Shown here one piece after another: positions 53,596-61,933 of a DNA stretch of 64,000 nt. The position numbers and the translations under genes are program-made. This stretch comes from Austwickia sp. Lineage in GTDB: Bacteria > Actinomycetota > Actinomycetes > Actinomycetales > Dermatophilaceae. The notes beneath the pieces are model-generated. The model searched no databases. It had not been told where the DNA came from and saw only the letters and a program-made list of their open reading frames with translations. Positions within the stretch are counted from its first letter, which is position 1. Every line of letters starts with the position of its first letter. The stretch lies in contig CP064985.1 in assembly GCA_016699675.1 (NCBI GenBank), forward strand, positions 186,001 to 250,000, in the 5' to 3' direction.

Positions 53596-54717
53596 TCAGC
53601 GCAGTCCGGCCCGTCGGTCGGCCGCGATCTCGATGAGTTCGGCGATGAGGTCGGGGTAGGTGAACCCGCTCGCCAGCCACACTTGGGGATACATCGAGCT
53701 GGGCGTGAACCCCGGCATCGTGTTGACCTCGTTGATGATGACCTCGCCCTGCGTGGTGTAGAAGAAGTCCACTCGAGCAAGGCCCTCGCAGCCGGCCGCG
53801 GCGAAGGCGACGAGGGCCTGCCGCCGTACCTCGTCCGCCACCTCGGGCGGCAGGTCCGCGGGACACGACAGCCGTACGTCGTCCGCCGCCAGATACTTGG
53901 CCTCGAAGTCGTAGAAGTCGTGCCCGCCGACGACGACGATCTCCCCGATCTCGCTGGCCCGATCGGGTTGCCCGCGGCGGCCCTCCAGGACCCCGCACTC
54001 GACCTCCCGGCCGTGGATGCCCTCCTCGATCATGACCTTGGGGTCGTGCTCGCGGGCCGCCTCCACCGCGGCCCGCAGGTCCTCCGGCCGGGTCACCTTG
54101 GTCACGCCCATGCTGGATCCGGCGCGGCAGGGCTTGACGAACAGCGGATACCGCAGGGCCTCGCAGCGCGCCAACGCGGTCTCGGCGTCGCGGAGCCAGT
54201 CCTTGTCGGTGATCACGGCGTACGGCCCGACGGTCAACCCGGCTCCGGCGAAGACGAGCTTCATGAACTGCTTGTCCATCATGGCGGCGCTGGCGAGCAC
54301 GCCGGACCCGACGTACTTCACCTCGGCGAGGTCCAACATCCCCTGGATCGTGCCGTCCTCCCCGAACGGGCCGTGCAGCAGCGGGAAGACGACGTCGACG
54401 TCCGCCAGGGTCCGCGGCGGCTGGCCGGGTTCCAGCACGGTCAGCCCCGCGTCGTGCCGGGACATGGGGATCGTCACCTGCTGCTCACTCGGCGGCACCT
54501 CGGGCAGGCGGCCCTCCGCGAAGGTGAGTTCGCGCAGGTCGCCGTGCTCCAGCACCCACCGGCCGTCGCGGGTGATGCCGATGGGGACGACGTCGTACCG
54601 GTCCTTGTCGATGGCCGCCAGCACGCTCGCGGCGGTCACGCAGGAGACGGAGTGTTCGGAGGAGCGTCCCCCGAAGACGAGGGCGACGCGGGTCTTGGCG
54701 GGCTGCTCGGTGCTCAT
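53596..54717 (-). CDS. ddl: D-alanine-D-alanine ligase
   Basis: A 373-residue ATP-grasp enzyme that joins two D-alanines for peptidoglycan. Conserved parts are LVFGGRSSEHSVSCVTAASV, FPLLHGPFGEDGTIQGML, FVKPCRAGSSMGVTKV and the metal site INEVNTMPGFTPSSMYPQVW. It is last in the plsC-gpsA-ddl set, separated from gpsA by 46 bases. Confidence 0.96.
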   Translation of the reverse strand: MSTEQPAKTRVALVFGGRSSEHSVSCVTAASVLAAIDKDRYDVVPIGITRDGRWVLEHGDLRELTFAEGRLPEVPPSEQQVTIPMSRHDAGLTVLEPGQPPRTLADVDVVFPLLHGPFGEDGTIQGMLDLAEVKYVGSGVLASAAMMDKQFMKLVFAGAGLTVGPYAVITDKDWLRDAETALARCEALRYPLFVKPCRAGSSMGVTKVTRPEDLRAAVEAAREHDPKVMIEEGIHGREVECGVLEGRRGQPDRASEIGEIVVVGGHDFYDFEAKYLAADDVRLSCPADLPPEVADEVRRQALVAFAAAGCEGLARVDFFYTTQGEVIINEVNTMPGFTPSSMYPQVWLASGFTYPDLIAELIEIAADRRAGLR

Positions 54718-54763
54718 CGCGGCCGACTCTACGCGTCCGGCCGCCTCGCTCGCCGGTGCCGGC

Positions 54764-55765
54764 TCAGGTCTTCTCGGACTTCAGTTCGCGGGCCATGAGC
54801 GCCCCGGCGATGAGTGCCGGGTGGTGCCCGTCGGCCACGACGGCGACGACCGATTCCACCAGCGGCATGTCCACCCCGTGCCGCTGCGCCAGCGTGAGGA
54901 TCGACTCACTGGAGCGCACTCCCTCCGCGGTCTGCTGGGTCGCGCCGACGATCTCCTCGATCGACTGGCCCCGGCCCAACTTGTTGCCGAAGTCGTGATT
55001 GCGCGACAGCGACGAGGAGCACGTGGCGATCAGGTCGCCCACCCCCGAGAGCCCCTGGAAGGTCTCCGCCCGAGCCCCCATGGCCAGGCCCAGCCGCACC
55101 GTCTCGGCGAGGCCGCGGGTGATGAGTGAGGCGCGGGTGTTGTCCGACAGACCCATCCCCTCGGCCATGCCCACGCACACCGCGACGACGTTCTTCGTCG
55201 CGCCGCCGAGTTCCGCTCCAATGACGTCGGTTTCGGGGTGCGCGCGGAAATACGGGGTCTGGATGCGGGCCGCGACCGCCTCGGCGGTGCCGCGGTCCAC
55301 GCTGGCCACGACCGCGCCGGCGGGCCGCCGAGCCGCGATCTCCGGCGAGAGGTTGGGGCCGGTCACGACCGCGATCCGCTCCGGCGGCACGCCGGCGACC
55401 TGCTCGATGACCTGGCTCATCCGCAACAGGGTGCCCAGCTCGATGCCCTTGGCCAGGGACACGACGATCGCGTCGTCGGGGATGTGGTCCTCCCAGCGCA
55501 TGAGCGTCTCCCGCATCACCTGGCTGGGGATGGCGAGGACGACCAGGTCGGCGCCGATCAGCGCCTCGGCCGGGTCCGCGGTGGCTCGTACGGCGTCCGG
55601 AAGGCGCACCTCGGGGACGTAGTCGGGGTTGACGTGGGTCTGCGCGATCGTCGCCACGAGTTCCGGCCGGCGCCCCCACAGCCGCACCTGCGCGCCGGCG
55701 TCCGCGAGGATCATCGCGAACGTGGTACCCCAGCTGCCGGTCCCCATCACCGCCACGTGACTCAC
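54764..55765 (-). CDS. gpsA: Glycerol-3-phosphate dehydrogenase (NAD(P)+)
   Basis: A 333-residue enzyme that makes sn-glycerol 3-phosphate for phospholipids. It has the Rossmann start VAVMGTGSWGTTFAMILADA, the catalytic lysine region GAELGGATKNVVAVCVGMAE and the C-terminal SIEEIVGATQQTAEGVRSSE. ATG 55765 overlaps the plsC stop (ATGA), so the enzyme and the acyltransferase that uses its product are co-translated. Confidence 0.96.
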   Translation of the reverse strand: MSHVAVMGTGSWGTTFAMILADAGAQVRLWGRRPELVATIAQTHVNPDYVPEVRLPDAVRATADPAEALIGADLVVLAIPSQVMRETLMRWEDHIPDDAIVVSLAKGIELGTLLRMSQVIEQVAGVPPERIAVVTGPNLSPEIAARRPAGAVVASVDRGTAEAVAARIQTPYFRAHPETDVIGAELGGATKNVVAVCVGMAEGMGLSDNTRASLITRGLAETVRLGLAMGARAETFQGLSGVGDLIATCSSSLSRNHDFGNKLGRGQSIEEIVGATQQTAEGVRSSESILTLAQRHGVDMPLVESVVAVVADGHHPALIAGALMARELKSEKT

Positions 55766-56634
55766 GAGCGCTCGTCCTCGCTCGCGTCGGTGCCCTCCGG
55801 CGTCGCACCCGCAGCGCCGGCGGGGACGGCGGGGACGGCGGGGACGGCGCCCAAGGCCTCCCCCAGCTCCAACGCGTCGGGGTGGTCCGGTTCGGGCGCG
55901 GCGACCCGGCCCCGCGGCAGGCGCTGCGCCGTGTGCAGGTCCCAGCGCCCCTCCGGAGCGGTCTCGCCGCGCACGGTCTCCAGCTCGGCCGTGATCGCGT
56001 CGAGGATGCGACTGGTGGCCTCACGGAGCACGCCCATGTCGATGGGGCGGCCGCGCAGGTCGTCCAGCGGGACCGGCGCCCCGGCCCGCATGTGCGTGGT
56101 CACCCGCAGCAGTCCGGCGGCCCGGTCCCGGTGCCGGACGTTCTGCGCTCCCCATTGGGCCAACGGGATCACCGGGCGCCCGGTCTCCAGGGCGATCCGG
56201 GCCGCGCCGGTCTTGCCGGTCATGGGCCACTTGTCGGGGTCTCGGGTGATCGTGCTCTCCGGCATGACGACCACGCAGTTGCCGGCGCGGACCATCGCCA
56301 CCGCGGTGCTGTAGGCCTCGGCGGCCTCGGTGGTGTCCCGGTGCACGGGGATCTGCTGCGCGTACTTCAACGCCGTCCCGATGACCGGGATCCGGAAGAG
56401 CGATTCCTTGGCGAGGAAGTACGGCGGGTGCCCGTTGTCGTAGAGGAATCGGGCCACGGCCATCGGGTCGGCGTGGGAGATGTGGTTCGCGCACACGATG
56501 AACCCGCCGTCGTCCGGGAGGTGCTCGGCGCCCTGCCACTCGTCCTTGGTGAAGAGGTGGATCGTGTTTCGGGTGACGAACATGGCCACGTGGTATCCCA
56601 TGGTCAGCCTGCCGCCGTGTTGACTTCCGGCCAC
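55762..56634 (-). CDS. plsC: 1-acyl-sn-glycerol-3-phosphate acyltransferase-like protein
   Basis: A 290-residue phospholipid acyltransferase with the catalytic NHISHADPMAVARFL (the NHxxxxD box) and a later PESTITRDPDKWPM. It completes phosphatidate synthesis from the product of GpsA. GTG 56634 is preferred because an aggag lies seven bases ahead. The tail contains three Val-Pro-Ala repeats encoded by 9-bp tandem repeats near 55813-55845. It heads the plsC-gpsA-ddl operon. Confidence 0.9.
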   Translation of the reverse strand: MAGSQHGGRLTMGYHVAMFVTRNTIHLFTKDEWQGAEHLPDDGGFIVCANHISHADPMAVARFLYDNGHPPYFLAKESLFRIPVIGTALKYAQQIPVHRDTTEAAEAYSTAVAMVRAGNCVVVMPESTITRDPDKWPMTGKTGAARIALETGRPVIPLAQWGAQNVRHRDRAAGLLRVTTHMRAGAPVPLDDLRGRPIDMGVLREATSRILDAITAELETVRGETAPEGRWDLHTAQRLPRGRVAAPEPDHPDALELGEALGAVPAVPAVPAGAAGATPEGTDASEDERS

Positions 56635-56717
56635 CTCGCGACTCCTTCAGCACCCCGCGGCGGGTCAGCTCCACCGCGCCTGGTCGGACTCCCCGCCGAC
56701 GAGCCGGTAGGGCACAG

Positions 56718-57416
56718 GTGCCAGAATCCCACGTCGTGGGGCACAGGGGGGCGGTCGGCGCTGACCGGGGCATCGGCTCGACGGACGGTCGTACGTCGAG
56801 CGCGGTTCACGTGCTGATTCCGACGCGCGGGGCGCTGGGCAAGTCGCGGCTGACCGCGCCGCCGGGCGTCGGGCACGACGGGCTCGCTAGGGCCTTGGCG
56901 CAGGACACGATCTCGGCGGCCCTGGGCTGCCCCTCGGTGCCCCACGTCGTGGTGGTGACGGGCGACGAACCCCTGGCCGGCTGGGCGGCGCCGACCTGCC
57001 AGGTGCTTCCCGATCCCGGCCGCGGCCTGCTGGCGGCCATCGCCGCTGGGCTCGAGACGCTGGAGCCGGACGCCCTCGCCGCCGTGCTCCTCGGCGACCT
57101 GCCGGCGCTGACGGCGGAGGATCTCTCGGTAGCGTTGACCGCCGCCGCGGCGGGGCCGCTCCCGGCGTACGTCCCCGACGCCGACGGCCGCGGAACCGTC
57201 CTGTTGATCGGCGAGACGAGCACGCTGCGACCGGCGTTCGGCGTCAAGTCGGCGGCGCGGCACGCCCGGTACGCCGTACGGCTCGATCTCCACCTGCCCC
57301 GGCTGCGGCGCGACGTCGATGACGCAGGGGACCTTGCGGACGCCGTGGCGCTGGGCGTCGGGACGCACACCTGGGCGGCGCTGTACGGCCGGCTCGGCCA
57401 GCTCGGCCCGGACTGA
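56718..57416 (+). CDS. fbiD: CofC/FbiD-type guanylyltransferase (coenzyme F420 synthesis)
   Basis: A 232-residue enzyme that activates phosphoenolpyruvate or 2-phospholactate with GTP to start F420 assembly. It shows VHVLIPTRGALGKSRL and LLGDLPALTAEDLSVAL, then GRGTVLLIG and PAFGVKSAARHARYA. GTG 56718 gives extra N-terminal residues; a later start is possible. It is one of the few clear actinobacterial cofactor markers here. The rest of the F420 genes are elsewhere. Confidence 0.88.
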   Translation: MPESHVVGHRGAVGADRGIGSTDGRTSSAVHVLIPTRGALGKSRLTAPPGVGHDGLARALAQDTISAALGCPSVPHVVVVTGDEPLAGWAAPTCQVLPDPGRGLLAAIAAGLETLEPDALAAVLLGDLPALTAEDLSVALTAAAAGPLPAYVPDADGRGTVLLIGETSTLRPAFGVKSAARHARYAVRLDLHLPRLRRDVDDAGDLADAVALGVGTHTWAALYGRLGQLGPD

Positions 57417-57430
57417 CGTGGCCAACAAAG

Positions 57431-57471
57431 CACCGGCGCGCGCCGCCCGAAAGGGACGACACGCGCCGGTG
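57431..57471. terminator. Possible terminator between fbiD and hup
   Basis: A 10-bp stem, caccggcgcg (57431-57440) and cgcgccggtg (57462-57471), with a 21-base loop, lies between two convergent genes. Confidence 0.45.
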
Positions 57472-57518
57472 GAGTCGATCGTTCGCCGCGGCGTAGGGCC
57501 CGGGCGACGTGATCGAAG

Positions 57519-57914
57519 TCAGGCGGTCTTCTTGCTCTTCTTCTTGCCGGCCGCGATGGTGGCCCGCGCCGCGGCCTTGACCTGGGCGGCGGTGCCAGCG
57601 GCGGCACGCGCGGCGGCCGGGCCGGCCTTGGGCAGGGTCTTCGGCTCTGCGACGTACATCTTGAATGCGGTTCCGGGGCGGAACTTCGGCACGGCCGTGG
57701 ACTCGATGCGGACCGACTGGCCCGTGCGCGGGTTGCGACCGGTGCGGGCCGCGCGGTCCGCGCGCTCAAAGGTGCCGAAGCCCGTGATCCCGACCTTGCC
57801 GCCGTGGGCGACCTCGCGGATGATCACATCGAAGATGGCTTCGATCGCATCCTGAGCCTGCTTCTTCCCCCCGAGTCGACCCTCAAGAGCGTCGACCAAA
57901 TCAGCCTTGTTCAC
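57519..57914 (-). CDS. hup: Histone-like DNA-binding protein HU
   Basis: A 131-residue nucleoid protein that bends DNA. The HU domain covers residues 1-95 ((V)NKADLVDALEGRLGGKKQA, GKVGITGFGTFERADRAAR, GRNPRTGQSVRIE). The tail (AKAAARATIAAGKKKSKKTA type) is Lys/Ala-rich and histone-H1-like, as in other actinobacterial HU. GTG 57914 is fixed by the conserved start. Confidence 0.95.
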   Translation of the reverse strand: MNKADLVDALEGRLGGKKQAQDAIEAIFDVIIREVAHGGKVGITGFGTFERADRAARTGRNPRTGQSVRIESTAVPKFRPGTAFKMYVAEPKTLPKAGPAAARAAAGTAAQVKAAARATIAAGKKKSKKTA

Positions 57915-58387
57915 GTGCTGCCTCTCCCTCCAGAGATGATGTTCGACCGGCGTACCGGCCGCGCTCGTGTGGCGAGAGCACCGCGCCCCCCCACGTCCGT
58001 GTGTGCGTCTCCGGTCGGGCAATGAGGGACCCTGCCCGGTGACGGTCCTGTGTGCGGTTCTCCGCGCGAGCGCTCCGGCCCCGGGATCTCCGGCGCCACA
58101 ATGCTCACTGGTGGACTGCTTGTCCGATGTGGTTATCGCAACCTCCCGTTCTGCGGGATGGTCGACCCCCCTATCGGCGCAGGTGTTGTGAACCACAGGG
58201 GAATCCGGCGATCTCGGACAGGATCCGACCCGCCCTGAGATGCATCGCCGCCCGGGGTCGGCGGCATCGTCGCAGCTCACGGCGGGAAAGGGCAGCAGGT
58301 CGAACGATCGACGGCGGCCTGGCCTGAACGACGTTGAGGCGCCCCGGATCTCGATCCGGGGCGCCTCAAGTCAGCGGGTTGAGGGGG
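57915..58387. other. 473-base gap between hup and leuD
   Basis: This region includes the hup leader and the leuD terminator at 58334-58369. Several short open frames are present, but none has family features or a supported start. I see no clear promoter hexamers, though the sequence around 58120-58200 is slightly less GC-rich and should hold the hup promoter. Confidence 0.5.
58334..58369 (-). terminator. Strong terminator after leuD
   Basis: A perfect 17-bp stem, ttgaggcgccccggatc (58334-58350) and gatccggggcgcctcaa (58353-58369), with a two-base spacer, 18 bases downstream of the leuD stop on its strand. No strong T-run follows, as is common in high-GC genomes. Confidence 0.75.
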
Positions 58388-58981
58388 CTATGCCGAGCGG
58401 GTCAGCGGCAGGTAGCCGGGCCGGGCCGCCTCGTAGTCGGCGATGGCGGCCTCGTGCCGCAGGGTGAGCGCGATGTCGTCCAGGCCCTCGAGGAGCCGCC
58501 AGCGCACGTAGTCATCGACGTCGAAGGGCACCACGGTGCCGCGGCACTCGATGGTCTTCGCGGTGAGGTCCACCGTCGCGGCGGCGCCGGGGTCCTCCTC
58601 GAGCAGCTTCAGGAGCAGCTCGCCGTCGCCCTCGCTGACCTGGGCGGTCAGCAGCCCGGCCTTGCCGGAGTTCCCGCGGAAGATGTCCGCGAACCGGGGG
58701 CTGATGACGACCCGGAAGCCGTAGTCCATGAGCGCCCAGACCGCGTGCTCGCGCGAGCTGCCGGTGCCGAAGTCGACGCCGGCGACGAGGACGGACGCCC
58801 CGGCGTAGGCGGGGGCGTTGAGGATGAAGTCCGGGTCGGCGCGCCAGGCGGCGAAGAGTCCGTCCTCGAATCCCGTTCGGGTCACCCGCTTGAGGTAGCT
58901 CGCCGGGATGATCTGGTCGGTGTCGACGTTGCTGCGCCGCAGCGGTACGGCGACTCCGGTGTGGGTCTGGAACTTGTCCAC
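58388..58981 (-). CDS. leuD: 3-isopropylmalate dehydratase, small subunit
   Basis: A 197-residue subunit that, with LeuC, isomerises isopropylmalate in leucine synthesis. It starts [20 protein letters not shown] and has [14 protein letters not shown] and [23 protein letters not shown] 58981 is set by the conserved start, 64 bases after leuC. Confidence 0.95.
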   Translation of the reverse strand: MDKFQTHTGVAVPLRRSNVDTDQIIPASYLKRVTRTGFEDGLFAAWRADPDFILNAPAYAGASVLVAGVDFGTGSSREHAVWALMDYGFRVVISPRFADIFRGNSGKAGLLTAQVSEGDGELLLKLLEEDPGAAATVDLTAKTIECRGTVVPFDVDDYVRWRLLEGLDDIALTLRHEAAIADYEAARPGYLPLTRSA

Positions 58982-59045
58982 GTGCGGCTCCTCGGTCGGT
59001 CCAGCCAGTCGGTAGGGGCAACGGGCGCCGGGACGGCGCGCCGCG

Positions 59046-60446
59046 TCAGAGCGGCAGCAGATCCGCGGGGGCGCTGAGCCGCCCCGTGATCGCGGTGGCC
59101 GCGGCGACCTGGGGGCTGACGAGGTGGGTCCGCCCGCCCTTGCCCTGGCGCCCCTCGAAGTTGCGGTTGGACGTCGAGGCGGACCGCTCCCCCGGGGCCA
59201 GCTGATCCGGGTTCATGCCCAGGCACATGGAGCAGCCCGGCAGCCGCCACTCGGCCCCGGCCGCGGTGAACACCTCGTGCAGGCCCTCGCCCTCGGCCTG
59301 CACCTTGACCTGCGCGGACCCAGGGACCACCAACATCCGGACCCCCTCGGCCACGCGGCGCCCGCGAAGAATGTCGGCGACCGCCCGGAGGTCCTCGATG
59401 CGGCCGTTGGTGCACGAGCCGACGAAGACCGTGTCGACGGCGACCTCGCGCAGCGGGGTGCCGGCGGTCAGCCCCATGTACTCGAGCGCCTTGTGGGCCG
59501 CGAGCTTGGCCTGCTCGTCGGCGATCTGCTCGGGGTCCGGCACGGATTCGCCCAGGGGGGCGCCCTGTCCGGGGTTCGTTCCCCACGTGACGAACGGCGT
59601 CAAGGTGGCGGCGTCGATGTGGACGTCCTTGTCGTACGTCGCGTCGGGGTCGCTCGGCAGGTCCCGCCAGGCCTCGACTGCAGCGTCCCAGTCGGCACCC
59701 TGCGGCGCGTGCGGCCGGCCCTTGAGGTAGTCGAAGGTCGTCTCGTCCGGCGCCACCATCCCGGCCCGGGCCCCGGCCTCGATGCTCATGTTGCACATGG
59801 TCATCCGGGCCTCCATGGACATCGCCGCCACGGCGCTGCCCCGGAACTCGATCACATAGCCCTGCCCGCCGCCGGTGCCGATCTGGGCGATGACCGCGAG
59901 GATGACGTCCTTGCTGGTGACGCCCTCGGGCAGCGCGCCGTCGATATGCACCGCCATCGTCTTGAAGGGCGCCAGCGGGAGGGTCTGGGTCGCCATGACG
60001 TGCTCGACCTCGCTGGTGCCGATGCCGAAGGCCAGCGCGCCGAAGGCGCCGTGCGTCGAGGTGTGGCTGTCACCGCAGACGATTGTCATCCCCGGCTGGG
60101 TGAGGCCCTGTTCCGGGCTGATGATGTGGACGATGCCCTGCTTGGCGTCCCCCATCGGGTAGATCGGGACGCCGAACTCGGCGCAGTTGGCGCGTAGGGT
60201 CTCCACCTGGGTGCGGCTCGTGGGGTCCTCGATCGGGCCCGGCAGGGTGGGCACGTTGTGGTCCTCGGTGGCCAGGGTGAGGTCGGGCCGACGCAGCGGT
60301 CGGCCGGCGAGACGCAACCCCTCGAAGGCCTGCGGGCTGGTCACTTCGTGCAGCAGGTGCAGGTCGATGTAGAGGAGGTCGGGCTCGCCTTCGGCAGACC
60401 GGACCACGTGCCGGGCCCACACCTTCTCGGCCAGAGTCGCACCCAT
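59046..60446 (-). CDS. leuC: 3-isopropylmalate dehydratase, large subunit
   Basis: A 466-residue aconitase-like subunit with a 4Fe-4S cluster. Cluster cysteines are in [15 protein letters not shown] and [15 protein letters not shown]; the substrate loop [20 protein letters not shown] is conserved. ATG 60446 ([10 protein letters not shown]) is chosen because agggg lies six bases upstream; ATG 60452 would begin directly at that site. It is divergent from ndgR. Confidence 0.96.
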   Translation of the reverse strand: MGATLAEKVWARHVVRSAEGEPDLLYIDLHLLHEVTSPQAFEGLRLAGRPLRRPDLTLATEDHNVPTLPGPIEDPTSRTQVETLRANCAEFGVPIYPMGDAKQGIVHIISPEQGLTQPGMTIVCGDSHTSTHGAFGALAFGIGTSEVEHVMATQTLPLAPFKTMAVHIDGALPEGVTSKDVILAVIAQIGTGGGQGYVIEFRGSAVAAMSMEARMTMCNMSIEAGARAGMVAPDETTFDYLKGRPHAPQGADWDAAVEAWRDLPSDPDATYDKDVHIDAATLTPFVTWGTNPGQGAPLGESVPDPEQIADEQAKLAAHKALEYMGLTAGTPLREVAVDTVFVGSCTNGRIEDLRAVADILRGRRVAEGVRMLVVPGSAQVKVQAEGEGLHEVFTAAGAEWRLPGCSMCLGMNPDQLAPGERSASTSNRNFEGRQGKGGRTHLVSPQVAAATAITGRLSAPADLLPL

Positions 60447-60583
60447 GCCCATCCCCTATCTTGAGATGCCCGTCTCGCGCTACGTGCGGCGCAGGCGACT
60501 GCCTCGACTGTGCCGTCCATGGTTCTCGCGTTCAAGATGTGGCGGGCTTGCGTCTCAGTGCGTGGGACGTGCACACTGAGGTT

Positions 60584-61342
60584 ATGGAAAGCTCCAGTGG
60601 CGTCGGCGTCCTCGACAAGGCTGCGACCGTTCTGGGCGCGCTGGAGGCCGGCCCCTCCACGCTGGCGCAGCTCGTCGCCAGCACCGGCCTGGCCCGGCCC
60701 ACGGCCCACCGGCTCGCGGTCGCCCTGGAACACCACCGCCTGGTCTCGCGCGACATGCAGGGCCGGTTCATCCTCGGGCCGCGCCTGGCCGAACTCGCCT
60801 CCGCCGCCGGCGAGGACCGCCTCCTCGCGGCCGCCGGGGCCGTCCTGGGCGCGCTGCGCGACCACACCCACGAGTCCGCGCAGCTGTTCCGCCGGCAGGG
60901 CGACCTGCGCATTTGTGTGGCCGCCGCGGAACGACCCATGGGCCTGCGCGACTCCATCCCGGTGGGCGCGACGCTGTCCATGCTCGCCGGATCGGCCGCG
61001 CAGGTGCTGCTCGCCTGGGAGGAACCGGATCGGCTGCACCGCGGCCTGCAGGGCGCCGAGTTCACGGCCACGACGCTGTCGGGCGTACGGCGGCGCGGCT
61101 GGTCCCAGAGCGTCGGCGAGCGGGAGCCCGGCGTGGCCTCGGTGTCCGCGCCGGTCCGCAACCCGGCCGGGCGGGTCATCGCCGCGGTGTCGATCTCGGG
61201 GCCGATCGAGCGGATCTCCCGGCAGCCGGGCCGGCTGCACGCCGCGACGGTCGTGGCCGGCGCCAACAAGCTGACCGAGGTGCTCGCCCGCGCGCACGCC
61301 CAGCAGCAGGCCGCCCAGGAGGCCGCCACCCAGAAGGCCTGA
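60584..61342 (+). CDS. ndgR: IclR-family regulator NdgR, divergent from leuCD
   Basis: A 252-residue IclR regulator with an N-terminal winged helix (LAQLVASTGLARPTAHRLAV) and a C-terminal effector domain (RDSIPVGATLSMLAGSAAQV and AAVSISGPIERISRQPG). In Streptomyces and Corynebacterium the orthologue (NdgR/LtbR) sits opposite leuCD and controls it, so the same role is expected here. The 137-base divergent gap contains the promoter region, but I cannot fix the operator by eye. Confidence 0.92.
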   Translation: MESSSGVGVLDKAATVLGALEAGPSTLAQLVASTGLARPTAHRLAVALEHHRLVSRDMQGRFILGPRLAELASAAGEDRLLAAAGAVLGALRDHTHESAQLFRRQGDLRICVAAAERPMGLRDSIPVGATLSMLAGSAAQVLLAWEEPDRLHRGLQGAEFTATTLSGVRRRGWSQSVGEREPGVASVSAPVRNPAGRVIAAVSISGPIERISRQPGRLHAATVVAGANKLTEVLARAHAQQQAAQEAATQKA

Positions 61343-61391
61343 CCTCCGGTTGGCGGCCCACGCGAACGGGCCGGCCCAGCAACGACAGAAG

Positions 61392-61422
61392 GCGGCTCCC
61401 CCGAGGGGGAGCCGCTTTCTTC
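61392..61422 (+). terminator. Terminator after ndgR
   Basis: An 11-bp stem, gcggctccccc (61392-61402) and gggggagccgc (61405-61415), followed by tttctt. A textbook intrinsic terminator, between ndgR and the opposite-strand tRNA-Glu. Confidence 0.9.
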
Positions 61423-61426
61423 GTTG

Positions 61427-61499
61427 TAGCCCCGACCGGATTCGAACCGGCGCTACCGCCTTGAGAGGGCGGCGTGCTAGGCCACTACACAACGGGGCC
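61427..61499 (-). tRNA. tRNA-Glu (anticodon CTC)
   Basis: Read on the minus strand, the sequence folds as a cloverleaf: acceptor GGCCCCG with CGGGGCT, anticodon loop CTCTCAA (anticodon CTC) flanked by a CGCC-type stem, and TTCGAAT T-loop. Glutamate is assigned. No encoded CCA is seen. Confidence 0.95.
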
Positions 61500-61629
61500 G
61501 TGCTGCCGCGGCAGCGGGAGAAACCATACCGCGCGGGTTCGGTTTCGCCCAATCGGCACGGGTCGCAGTGACGTGCGACGCCGGGCCTCGCCCGGGCTGT
61601 TCGGCGTGCGCCGAGCAGCTGAACGATGG

Positions 61630-61701
61630 CTGGGGTACCAGGACTCGAACCTAGACTAACTGAACCAGAATCAGTCGTGCTGCCAATTACACCATACCCC
61701 A
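61630..61701 (-). tRNA. tRNA-Gln (anticodon CTG)
   Basis: On the minus strand, acceptor TGGGGTA pairs with TACCCCA, the anticodon stem is ACTGA and TCAGT around TTCTGGT (anticodon CTG), and the T-loop is TTCGAGT. The sequence encodes CCA directly after the discriminator G (61627-61629). It is the only glutamine tRNA in the window and lies upstream of glnS. Confidence 0.95.
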
Positions 61702-61933
61702 AGGGGTATCCCCCCTGGCTGCCGGTGAACCGGCCGCCGGAGCGATCCGAAAGAGAACTCTAGCGGGGGGCCAGCATCGATCCCAAATCGCCAATCGCCG
61801 TGCGGCGATCGGACGACCCCGCCAGGGCGCCGCCTCCCTGTCGACCATCGAAGGCCGGACCTGAGCGCGGCGCCACCCCGCCGCACCGGGGCCCACCAGG
61901 GCCGCCGTCGCTGAGGCAGTATCGTGGGGTGCC

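Noticed and set aside
60447..60583. T-box or leucine leader ahead of leuC
   Set aside because: No leucine codon run, no T-box core, and the gap is short; IclR control is the simpler reading.
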